IMG/VR virus record: IMGVR_UViG_3300037293_000456
Location: 1-37,721 of that record
Direction: 5' to 3' (one strand)
DNA length: 37,721 nt
Origin: a virus
The notes beneath the pieces were generated by a model, which saw nothing but the letters and a program-made list of their open reading frames with translations, had not been told where the DNA came from and did no database searches. Shown here piece by piece: positions 32,136-37,721 of this stretch; the first letter of the stretch is position 1; every line of letters starts with the position of its first letter. A program made the translations under genes and the position numbers.

Positions 32136-32722
32136 TGCAACGGAAAGAATTTGACGAGGTCTATAGTAGATCGTGCAATGCCGCTTTTTTTGCCATTACA
32201 GCCTGGCCAATCGTCCTTTACTTTTTGACGCCTTGGATTTTTATCAATGATTTGATAGGGATGGGGTTGCTCGCATTAAGTTTTGCCCAATATTTTTGGG
32301 TGCCAGATGCCTTTGCGCGCTGGATGACTAAAGATCTGAAAGTAGATGCACCCGTAGCTTTGGCGGTGCCGGTGATCACGGTCAGGGACGAACCTTGGCT
32401 GTGGTGCCAGAAGATCAGCCTTCCGCTCGATTTCACCCTATGGCTACAACCGGGAACGAGCAGAACATGGGCCAGTCAAAGCGCGGATAGCAGACCGACC
32501 GAGGCCGATCCAGCGGACAGCGCCGTTTACTGGGCCGTGCATACGGCCATCTTGGATGACCCGATTTTCATCGGGCGGACAGGGGCAGCGTTTGAGCGAT
32601 TTCAGATAATCTATATCAAGGCCGTTCTTAACCATCGCCGCGAACGCGAGTTTATCAGGGAATGGCCGGTTCCGTCCATCTTGGTAAGGTTGGAAACACT
32701 CACTAGGCCTGAAAATAAGTAA
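32135..32722 (+). CDS. Membrane protein coupled to the repressor; possible lysogenic cargo or exclusion gene
   Basis: A 195-residue protein. The ATG at 32135 overlaps the repressor stop (TGATG), with GGAGG 5 bases upstream; an alternative GTG lies 3 bases earlier. Residues 15-60 contain two hydrophobic stretches (AAFFAITAWPIVLYFLTPWI, then DLIGMGLLALSFAQYFWVPD), so the N-terminus sits in the membrane, with a soluble domain after residue 70. Its codons look noticeably more AT-rich than those of neighbouring phage genes, which suggests separate acquisition. Co-expression with the repressor in the lysogen suggests superinfection exclusion or another host-benefit function. I know no family. Confidence 0.6.
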   Translation: MQRKEFDEVYSRSCNAAFFAITAWPIVLYFLTPWIFINDLIGMGLLALSFAQYFWVPDAFARWMTKDLKVDAPVALAVPVITVRDEPWLWCQKISLPLDFTLWLQPGTSRTWASQSADSRPTEADPADSAVYWAVHTAILDDPIFIGRTGAAFERFQIIYIKAVLNHRREREFIREWPVPSILVRLETLTRPENK

Positions 32723-32732
32723 GCTATACTTA
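32716..32732. promoter_or_regulatory. Small palindrome upstream of integrase-cluster promoter
   Basis: TAAGTA (32716-32721) and TACTTA (32727-32732) form a 6-bp inverted repeat around AGCTA, just after the stop region of the membrane protein gene and about 10 bases before a good -35. It could be an operator or the stem of a weak terminator. Confidence 0.35.
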
Positions 32733-32741
32733 AATTGATGG

Positions 32742-32771
32742 TTGACAGCCACACGCCACAACTCCTAACTC
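32742..32771 (+). promoter_or_regulatory. Candidate promoter for the integration cluster
   Basis: TTGACA (32742-32747), an 18-base spacer and TAACTC (32766-32771). The -35 is perfect and the -10 weak. It precedes the first gene of the rightward cluster, whose Shine-Dalgarno (AGGAGA at 32791-32796) is strong. It would drive the excisionase and integrase genes separately from the repressor. Confidence 0.5.
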
Positions 32772-32802
32772 TTGTGCAACGCCAACGCACAGGAGATCGC
32801 AC

Positions 32803-33039
32803 ATGTCCCCCGCACTGTCTTACGCCCGCACACAGCCGCTGGGGGATCGCCAGTTGGCGACCTTGCGGCGCATCGCGCATGACGCGCCCCACTCGCTGGC
32901 ATCCGAGGCCGAGGCAGAATACCTGCTGGCCGCCGTCGGCCCGCTGCTTGACGAGCTGGCCGCGCGCCGGTCGTGGATGGCGGTTCACGCCACGGCGATC
33001 GACCTGACCAACGTCATCGTTTTGCCTGCGGTGCGCTGA
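32803..33039 (+). CDS. Small phage protein, unknown function
   Basis: A 78-residue protein with a strong Shine-Dalgarno (AGGAGA, 6 bases before the ATG). It is helical in the centre (LASEAEAEYLLAAVGPLLDE) and ends with a hydrophobic strand (TAIDLTNVIVLPAV). It is the first gene after the candidate promoter. The next gene begins immediately after its stop. I recognise no family. Confidence 0.65.
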   Translation: MSPALSYARTQPLGDRQLATLRRIAHDAPHSLASEAEAEYLLAAVGPLLDELAARRSWMAVHATAIDLTNVIVLPAVR

Positions 33040-33282
33040 GTGAGCCGCGCGCTGCTGCCCGCCGACCGCGACCTGACGCCCGACGAGGCGCACGGGTTTC
33101 GCATCGCCTGCGCCTGCTTCGAGACTTTCGGTCGGCAACTGGCGGGCGCGCCGGTGTCGGTGGCAGGCCCCACGCGGGCCGTGCCGCGCGACCGGATGCA
33201 GGATGCGGGTCAGGTGATGATCGGCATCGCCCGTGCCATGGATTTGACGCTGGGCCGCCCCGACAGGCGCGCCAGTCGCTGA
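33040..33282 (+). CDS. Small phage protein, unknown function
   Basis: An 80-residue protein with a GTG start that directly follows the stop of the previous gene. The sequence (LTPDEAHGFRIACACFETFG, then DRMQDAGQVMIGIARAMDLT) is mostly helical with no membrane segment. There is no known domain. It is followed by 105 bases without a convincing gene, holding only a loose GTTGCTG/CAGCAAC inverted repeat. Confidence 0.55.
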   Translation: MSRALLPADRDLTPDEAHGFRIACACFETFGRQLAGAPVSVAGPTRAVPRDRMQDAGQVMIGIARAMDLTLGRPDRRASR

Positions 33283-33387
33283 CACTGCCACCGGGGCCGC
33301 CTTGGGTGTTGCTGCTCGCCCACCCCCCGGACACAGCAACGCCCCGTCGCAGGCGGCAGACTGGGCCAATCAACAGGCAGGACTGAC

Positions 33388-33579
33388 ATGACGACCTTTG
33401 CTTTCGTGGCTGCGATCATCGCGGCGCTGATGATCGGGGCCACGCTCGGGATCGGGATCATGACGATCTTCATCGTCGGATCGCGCGGTGACGGGCCACC
33501 AGCCCAGGACAGCGAGTTTGATGCCTCGATCAACGAATGGGGCTACATCGGCGAACGCCGCGGATCGGGGGATTTGTGA
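33388..33579 (+). CDS. Small membrane protein
   Basis: A 63-residue protein with one long hydrophobic N-terminal segment (residues 3-31: FAFVAAIIAALMIGATLGIG ...) and a soluble acidic tail (QDSEFDASINEWGYIGERRG). A single-pass inner-membrane protein is likely. Its stop overlaps the excisionase start (TGATG). Function is unknown. Confidence 0.6.
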   Translation: MTTFAFVAAIIAALMIGATLGIGIMTIFIVGSRGDGPPAQDSEFDASINEWGYIGERRGSGDL

Positions 33580-33854
33580 TGACCGCCGCTACGTCCCCCG
33601 CCCGCATGTTCCTGATCAGCGCCGAAGTGGCGGGCCTGCTCGATCTGACCCGGCACACCTTTTTGCTGCGCCGCGAAACCCTGATCGACCAGCACGGATT
33701 TCCCGAACCGATGCCGCATTCCGCCTCGCCGTTGCGCTGGCGGCGCGATCAGGTCGAGGCATGGATTGCCCAGGCGGGCATGCCCCGTGCGGTGCCTGCC
33801 GAACGCCCACGCGGCCCCAACGTGTATCTGATGGAAGAGGCGCGCCGCGCATGA
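33579..33854 (+). CDS. AlpA/MerR-type excisionase-like DNA-binding protein
   Basis: A 91-residue protein. Residues 10-65 match the winged-helix pattern of AlpA-like excisionases: FLISAEVAGLLDLTRHTFLL, then the P-E-P-M-P substrate turn, then SPLRWRRDQVEAWIA. The ATG at 33579 overlaps the previous stop (TGATG); an earlier in-frame ATG would read into that gene. Its stop overlaps the integrase start (ATGA). It should direct integrase toward excision and may also regulate this cluster. Confidence 0.75.
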   Translation: MTAATSPARMFLISAEVAGLLDLTRHTFLLRRETLIDQHGFPEPMPHSASPLRWRRDQVEAWIAQAGMPRAVPAERPRGPNVYLMEEARRA

Positions 33855-35041
33855 CCCGCAAACCGCAGGAACCCGTGTTCAACCCACCGATCCGCCTGCG
33901 GCAGCGCCTGCGGGCCACCGGCACATGGCGGGTCTGGTGGGAACCCCGGCCCGAAGATCGCATCCTCGGGTTTGACGCCGTGGATCTTGACGCCAGCCGT
34001 CCCGACTGGTGCAGGCGGGAAGCTAACCGGCTGAACGCCGAAGTGACCCGCGCCGCCAAGGCCGGTTCGCGCAGCGGCGCACCCGGGCGGGGCCGCAAGA
34101 TCGAGGATCTGATCCGGCTTTACAAATCGGGCACCGCCTGGTCGCGGCTGGCCATCAAGACGCATGACAGCTACGGCAAGCTGCTGACCATCATTCAGGA
34201 CAAATGGGGCCAGTCCAGCGTCGCGGAATTCGACAAGCCGGTGATGCACACCTGGAATGAGACGCTGGTGACCGCGCGGGGCGGCACGATGGCGGTGCGG
34301 CTGATCCGCATGATGTCGATCCTGTTCAGCCAGGCCGAGTTGAACGGATGGCGGCCGGAAAACAGCAACCCTTGCTTTCGGCTGAAACTGCAAACCCCGG
34401 CACCGCGCAGCCGTCAGGCCGACTGGGCCGAATTCGACGCGCTGGTGGCGGCGGCGGAACATCTGGGGTTTCACGCGGCGGCGCTGGCAATCAGGCTCGC
34501 GTGGTTTCAGGGGCCGCGCCAGACCGATGTGCTGCAGGCGCGGCGTGGCGCCTTTGCACTGCGGGCGATCGAACAGGGTGCCGCCCCGGAATGGGTCTGG
34601 ACGTTTGTGCGGTCCAAGCGCGGCAATTTGGGCGTGATGCCCATTCACGCCGAACTCGTGCCGCACCTGCGCCGTGCGCTGCTCGATGCGGGCACGGCAG
34701 ACCGGCCGCGCGGGCCGGATGATCCGCTGATCCTCGACGACGCGGTCGGGCGGATGTACGACGAACACCTGTTCGCCAAACGCTTTGCCACCATCCGCGC
34801 GACGGCGGCAAAGCAGCTGCCCGCGATCGCCAGCCTGCAATTTCGCGATCTGCGCCGGTCGTTCGGGGTGCAGGCCCGGCGCGGCGGGGCATCCGACAAC
34901 GACGTGGGTGATGTCTTGGGCAACTCGGTCGCCCGCAACGCCCTGCTGCAAGAAACCTACGTGCCCCCCAGCTTTTACACCGCCGCCCGCGCCGTCCACG
35001 CCGTGACGCGCCCGGCCTCAACGAAAGGCAGCACTTCGTGA
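33851..35041 (+). CDS. int: Tyrosine recombinase / phage integrase with altered active site
   Basis: A 396-residue integrase. Residues about 85-185 form the SAM-like core-binding domain, and residues 190-380 the catalytic domain. Catalytic candidates are Arg223 (GPRQTDVLQ), Lys256 (VRSKRGNLG), Arg335 (FRDLRRSFG) and the nucleophile Tyr370 (LLQETYVP). The usual His of H-x-x-R is Arg332, and the usual second His (LGHS) is Asn358 (LGNS). Both substitutions lie at positions that tolerate some change in this family, so the enzyme is probably still active. I chose the ATG that overlaps the excisionase stop; upstream codons in the same frame belong to other genes. It is expected to recombine the phage with the tRNA-Asn site 1.2 kb away. 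Confidence 0.85.
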   Translation: MTRKPQEPVFNPPIRLRQRLRATGTWRVWWEPRPEDRILGFDAVDLDASRPDWCRREANRLNAEVTRAAKAGSRSGAPGRGRKIEDLIRLYKSGTAWSRLAIKTHDSYGKLLTIIQDKWGQSSVAEFDKPVMHTWNETLVTARGGTMAVRLIRMMSILFSQAELNGWRPENSNPCFRLKLQTPAPRSRQADWAEFDALVAAAEHLGFHAAALAIRLAWFQGPRQTDVLQARRGAFALRAIEQGAAPEWVWTFVRSKRGNLGVMPIHAELVPHLRRALLDAGTADRPRGPDDPLILDDAVGRMYDEHLFAKRFATIRATAAKQLPAIASLQFRDLRRSFGVQARRGGASDNDVGDVLGNSVARNALLQETYVPPSFYTAARAVHAVTRPASTKGSTS

Positions 35042-35334
35042 TCAACCATCCCAATCCGCTCCAAGAACAGTTTGCACACTCAACTGACGAGTTCGCTCTG
35101 CTGAACGAACTGGCCCGTCTGATTGCACACCGCACCGGCAACCCCGAAATCAGACCGTTCTCGATTGCCGTGATTTTCTGCCAGGCTGAACGCGACGATG
35201 ACGCAGCCCTGTGCAGCGTCGCGGTGTCAGGCGAAAAGACCCCGGAAATTCTGGTGATGATGATCGAACAACTGGCGAGCAGTTTTGGCGCGACAGTCGA
35301 GGCCACCGAGATGAAGATCGAGGCGCTGCACTGA
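35038..35334 (+). CDS. Small phage protein downstream of integrase, unknown function
   Basis: A 98-residue protein with a GTG start overlapping the integrase stop (GTGA). The N-terminal half is helical (QFAHSTDEFALLNELARLIA), followed by a strand-helix unit (IRPFSIAVIFCQAERDDDAA, then TPEILVMMIEQLASSFGATV). It has no membrane segment and no recognised family. Coupled on both sides, it is part of the integration cluster. Confidence 0.6.
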   Translation: MINHPNPLQEQFAHSTDEFALLNELARLIAHRTGNPEIRPFSIAVIFCQAERDDDAALCSVAVSGEKTPEILVMMIEQLASSFGATVEATEMKIEALH

Positions 35335-35612
35335 TGCCCGCCGCCAACACACCCGGCCGTCATGACCGCGACACCCACATGCGTCCATCCGTCCGCCGCA
35401 TGCATTCGGGCGATTTTGACGTGTGCGGCGTGCGCGATCTGGCACCGCCGATGCGCACCCGCAAGGCAGCAGAGACTTGGCTGGCATGCTATTTGCAAAC
35501 CCTGCCCACCAATCGCCGCCCCGCCCTGCGCATCTGCCTCAACTGCAACACCGACTTCGACAGCGCCGGTGCTCACAACCGTTTGTGCGACGGGTGCAGG
35601 GGGCAGGAATGA
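35334..35612 (+). CDS. Small zinc-ribbon-like protein
   Basis: A 92-residue protein starting at the ATG of a TGATG junction. The C-terminal 25 residues hold two Cys pairs (CLNCNTDF and LCDGC), a typical small zinc-ribbon or treble-clef layout. The N-terminus is basic and Pro/Arg-rich, followed by MRTRKAAETWLACYLQTLPT. It probably binds nucleic acid or a protein partner. It is coupled to the HNH gene below. Exact role unknown. Confidence 0.65.
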   Translation: MPAANTPGRHDRDTHMRPSVRRMHSGDFDVCGVRDLAPPMRTRKAAETWLACYLQTLPTNRRPALRICLNCNTDFDSAGAHNRLCDGCRGQE

Positions 35613-36073
35613 TGCCGATCCGCGCTGAAAACAGAACGCGCTATCCGGCCGATTGGCATGAAATTTCACAGCGCATCCGCGACAAGGCCAACAACCACTG
35701 CGAACAATGCGGTGTTCGAAATCACGCGCTAATCTATCGCGGCAGGCACGGGACCGACCCGGCATGGCGCTACCTGAATGATAGGGTGTTTGAATGCAGC
35801 CGCTGCGCCACGACCAGCGCGGACCTGCCGGGAACGTGCTGGGATGATTTCGACCGGCAGGGTGGTCCGGTCAAGGTGGTCTTGACCGTCGCCCACCTTG
35901 ATCACCAGCCGGAAAACATCGCGGACGAAAACCTGCGCGCGTGGTGCCAGCGATGCCATAATGCCTACGATGCGCCGACGCGCGCTGCGGGCATTGCTGA
36001 TCGCAAGCACCAAGGCAAGGCCGTCGCTGATATGTTTGCTGACTTAAAACTCGAAGATCCCCGCAAGGGGTAG
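35609..36073 (+). CDS. HNH-fold endonuclease-like protein
   Basis: A 154-residue protein. The ATG overlaps the previous stop (ATGA). The N-terminus RYPADWHEISQRIRDKANNH leads to a first zinc pair (Cys31, Cys34 in CEQCG). The core VLTVAHLDHQ (His96, His99), then ENLRAWC (Asn108) and CQRCHNAYD (Cys113, Cys116, His117) gives the H-N-H pattern with a second zinc pair. The order and spacing fit small HNH nucleases. Phage HNH proteins at genome ends often assist packaging or cleave DNA, but this one is with the integration genes. It is the last gene before the terminator. Confidence 0.75.
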   Translation: MMPIRAENRTRYPADWHEISQRIRDKANNHCEQCGVRNHALIYRGRHGTDPAWRYLNDRVFECSRCATTSADLPGTCWDDFDRQGGPVKVVLTVAHLDHQPENIADENLRAWCQRCHNAYDAPTRAAGIADRKHQGKAVADMFADLKLEDPRKG

Positions 36074-36116
36074 CCTGGACGGCGCGCCCTCCCTCGCGTC
36101 GTCACTGCCTGACTGG

Positions 36117-36142
36117 CCCGGATCGAAAGGTCCGGGTTTTTT
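36117..36142 (+). terminator. Rho-independent terminator ending the integration cluster
   Basis: CCCGGATC (36117-36124), a GAAA tetraloop and GGTCCGGG (36129-36136), then six T (36137-36142). The stem is 8 bp with one G-U pair. It cleanly closes the rightward phage transcript, keeping it away from the tRNA and the chromosomal genes. Confidence 0.9.
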
Positions 36143-36161
36143 CATGGCAGCCCGTCCGCAA

Positions 36162-36198
36162 ACCGTCCGAGTCGGACGCATTCGGACGGTCGGACGGT
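36162..36198. repeat. CGGACG-type repeat cluster near the prophage end
   Basis: ACCGTCCGA (36162-36170) is inverted against TCGGACGGT (36182-36190). Further copies GTCGGACG (36171-36178) and CGGACGGT (36191-36198) make four CGGACG-like units in 37 bases. It lies between the phage terminator and the tRNA, where integrase or excisionase arm sites would be expected. Function is inferred from place only. Confidence 0.55.
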
Positions 36199-36241
36199 AT
36201 GCGGATGGATGCCCAAATTATCGCGTAATTTCAAGGACTTT

Positions 36242-36280
36242 TGGCTCCGGCGGTAGGGATCGAACCTACGACCAATTGAT
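36242..36280 (-). other. Predicted attachment site (att) in 3' part of tRNA-Asn
   Basis: No direct repeat can be shown because the other prophage end lies outside the window. The prediction rests on the tRNA 3' end facing the prophage and the nearby integrase. The core is expected within the T arm and acceptor 3' strand, possibly extending to the anticodon loop. The exact boundaries here are a guess. Confidence 0.4.
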
Positions 36281-36316
36281 TAACAGTCAACTGCTCTACC
36301 GCTGAGCTACGCCGGA
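36242..36316 (-). tRNA. tRNA-Asn (anticodon GTT), likely prophage attachment gene
   Basis: A 75-nt tRNA including encoded CCA. Acceptor stem TCCGGCG pairs with CGCCGGA, with discriminator G and CCA. The D arm is GCTC..GAGC, the anticodon stem GTTGA/TCAAT around CTGTTAA (anticodon GTT), and the T arm GTAGG-TTCGATC-CCTAC. All stems pair perfectly. The 3' end (36242) faces the prophage and the integrase lies 1.2 kb away, the usual arrangement when phages integrate into the 3' part of a tRNA gene and restore it. Confidence 0.95.
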
Positions 36317-36647
36317 GCGGTTAGGGCCGTATAGCAAGGGTATCTGGGGGCGTAAAGAGGGCGCGCATGGAAAACAGTCGGAACTTTTGCGGGCGGGGCC
36401 GGTTGCGATTTGCGGCCCGAGGCGTTCCGGAACAAACTGGCGCGCGGGTCCGCATCAGCAAGCCGGCGTGCAATCGTGGAGGCGCAAGACCGTCAGGGGC
36501 GGCAATCGGGAGATGTTTGCGCCAACATGCTGCAAAACCATGCACAAATCGCTTACGTCTTCGGCGCAGGCGGGGCATCTTTATTCCGGATGGACCGGCG
36601 AACCCGGTCCGCGCTTTGCCCGTAACCATGACGAAAAGGTTTGACCG
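36317..36647. other. Intergenic region between tRNA-Asn and fba
   Basis: These 331 bases hold the tRNA promoter and no convincing gene; the open frames in it lack Shine-Dalgarno sites and look Arg/Gly-rich by chance. One 7-bp GC stem-loop (GGACCGG at 36592-36598 with CCGGTCC at 36604-36610) lies about 40 bases before the fba start and may affect the fba leader. I cannot point to a clear fba promoter. Confidence 0.6.
36328..36356 (-). promoter_or_regulatory. Promoter of tRNA-Asn
   Basis: On the minus strand TTTACG (36356-36351), a 17-base spacer and TATACG (36333-36328), ending 11 bases before the first base of the mature tRNA. Spacing and sequence fit a housekeeping sigma promoter. As the promoter lies on the chromosomal side, the tRNA should still be expressed in the lysogen. 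Confidence 0.7.
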
Positions 36648-37721
36648 ATGGCCCTCATCACCCTTCGCCAACTTCTCGACCACGCCGCCGAATATGGCTA
36701 CGGCGTGCCTGCCTTCAACATCAACAACATGGAACAGGGCCTTGCGATCATGGAGGCCGCCAAGGCCACCGATGCCCCGGTGATCATCCAAGCCAGCCGA
36801 GGCGCGCGCGCCTATGCCAACGATATCATGCTGGCCAAGATGATCGAGGCGCTGGCCCAGATCTATCCGGACGTTCCGCTGTGCATGCATCAGGACCACG
36901 GCAACAACGAGGCGACCTGCCTGTCAGCGATCAAACACGGCTTTACCAGCGTGATGATGGACGGCAGCCTGATGGGCGACGGCAAGACCCCCGCCGACTA
37001 TGACTACAACGTGGACATCACCGAACGCGTCAGCACGATGGCCCACATGGTCGGCGCCTCGGTCGAAGGCGAGTTGGGCGTGCTCGGCAGTCTGGAGACC
37101 GGCGAATCCGAGGCCGAGGACGGCCACGGTGCGACGGGCAAGCTCGATCATTCGATGCTGCTGACCGACCCCGATCAGGCCGTCGATTTCGTGGCCCGGA
37201 CCAAGGTCGACGCCTTGGCCATCGCCTGCGGCACCAGCCACGGTGCCTACAAGTTTTCGCGCAAACCGACCGGCGACATCCTTGCGATGGGCGTGATCGA
37301 GGCGATCCACAAGAAACTGCCGAACACCCATCTGGTGATGCACGGCTCGTCGTCAGTGCCGCAGAACCTGCAAGACATCATCAACGAATTCGGCGGGGCA
37401 ATGCCGCAGACCTTTGGCGTGCCGGTCGAAGAAATCGTGCGTGGCATCAAGATGGGCGTGCGCAAGGTCAACATCGACACCGACTGCCGCATGGCGATGA
37501 CAGGCCAGTTCCGCAAGATCGCAACGCAAAACCCGGCAGAATTCGACCCGCGCAAGTTCCTGAAACCAGCGATGGATGCGATGCGCGAGGTCTGCAAACT
37601 GCGGCTTGAGGCCTTCGGCACTGCGGGGCAGGCTGGCAAGATCAAGGTCATCGCGATGGAAGACATGGCGAAACGCTATGCCAACGGGTCCATGAACCCG
37701 ACGGTTTCCGCCGCAGGCTGA
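36648..37721 (+). CDS. fba: Class II fructose-bisphosphate aldolase (chromosomal)
   Basis: A 357-residue, full-length enzyme ending at the last base of the window. It splits fructose-1,6-bisphosphate into DHAP and glyceraldehyde-3-phosphate, or joins them in gluconeogenesis and the Calvin cycle. Class II features are [12 protein letters not shown] near the start, the metal/catalytic [29 protein letters not shown], the His in [10 protein letters not shown], and the phosphate loop with [10 protein letters not shown]. The length and the long C-terminus match the Calvin-cycle-type (CbbA/FbaA) subfamily common in alphaproteobacteria. AAAAGG lies about 8 bases before the ATG. It is host, not phage, and marks the chromosomal side of the insertion. 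Confidence 0.95.
   Translation: MALITLRQLLDHAAEYGYGVPAFNINNMEQGLAIMEAAKATDAPVIIQASRGARAYANDIMLAKMIEALAQIYPDVPLCMHQDHGNNEATCLSAIKHGFTSVMMDGSLMGDGKTPADYDYNVDITERVSTMAHMVGASVEGELGVLGSLETGESEAEDGHGATGKLDHSMLLTDPDQAVDFVARTKVDALAIACGTSHGAYKFSRKPTGDILAMGVIEAIHKKLPNTHLVMHGSSSVPQNLQDIINEFGGAMPQTFGVPVEEIVRGIKMGVRKVNIDTDCRMAMTGQFRKIATQNPAEFDPRKFLKPAMDAMREVCKLRLEAFGTAGQAGKIKVIAMEDMAKRYANGSMNPTVSAAG

Noticed and set aside
33283-33387. GTTGCTG...CAGCAAC inverted repeat as a terminator.
   Set aside because: The loop of about 19 bases is long and no T-run follows.
36367-36783. Open frame of 138 codons upstream of and into fba.
   Set aside because: No Shine-Dalgarno, Arg/Gly/Pro-rich product, and it overlaps the fba start in another frame.

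Overview
The window is the right-hand part of an integrated temperate podovirus (a T7-like virion plan under lambda-like temperate control), followed by host chromosome. The host is a GC-rich alphaproteobacterium, probably of the Rhodobacterales. This rests on the codon style, the phage gene types and the chromosomal class II fructose-bisphosphate aldolase at the right edge; no rRNA or other phylogenetic marker is present. The left end of the prophage lies outside the window, because a gene is cut by base 1.

Layout. Leftward strand, 31434 down to 1: a Cro-like regulator, small early genes, a protein with two Myb/SANT-like segments, a Toprim primase, two micro-ORFs and a small gene, and a P-loop helicase. 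Next comes a repeat-rich control region at about 25.1-25.5 kb. Then the packaging and virion genes follow: small-terminase candidate, an 81-codon frame, large terminase, gp49-family protein, acetyltransferase-like protein, portal, scaffold, major capsid, tail tubular proteins A and B, gp14/gp15/gp16-like ejection proteins, tail fibre, and the lysis cassette. Almost every junction is a 1-8 base overlap (ATGA, GTGA, TGATG), so the lytic programme looks like one long translationally coupled transcript. Apparent re-initiation points are the control region and the capsid leader at 17.3-17.6 kb. Rightward strand, 31530 to 36073: a CI/LexA-like repressor whose peptidase residues are replaced, a membrane-protein cargo gene, small genes, an AlpA-like excisionase, a tyrosine integrase, and three small genes ending in an HNH protein and a strong terminator. 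A tRNA-Asn(GTT) with its 3' end facing the prophage follows, and is the likely attachment site. The intact fba gene then ends at the last base.

How it works together. The divergent repressor and Cro-like gene set the lysis/lysogeny choice. The primase and helicase replicate the genome. The terminase fills heads built on the scaffold and portal. The stubby tail delivers three or four ejection proteins. The most unusual protein is a 1350-residue ejection/polyvalent protein that joins a lytic transglycosylase, a ParB/DdrB-like domain and a zeta-toxin-type kinase. Other notable points are the yeast-telomere-like GGTGTGTRGG repeat array around an AT-rich core with candidate late promoters, a repressor that probably cannot self-cleave, and a chain of micro-ORFs between primase and helicase. 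No phage RNA polymerase or DNA polymerase gene is seen in the window.
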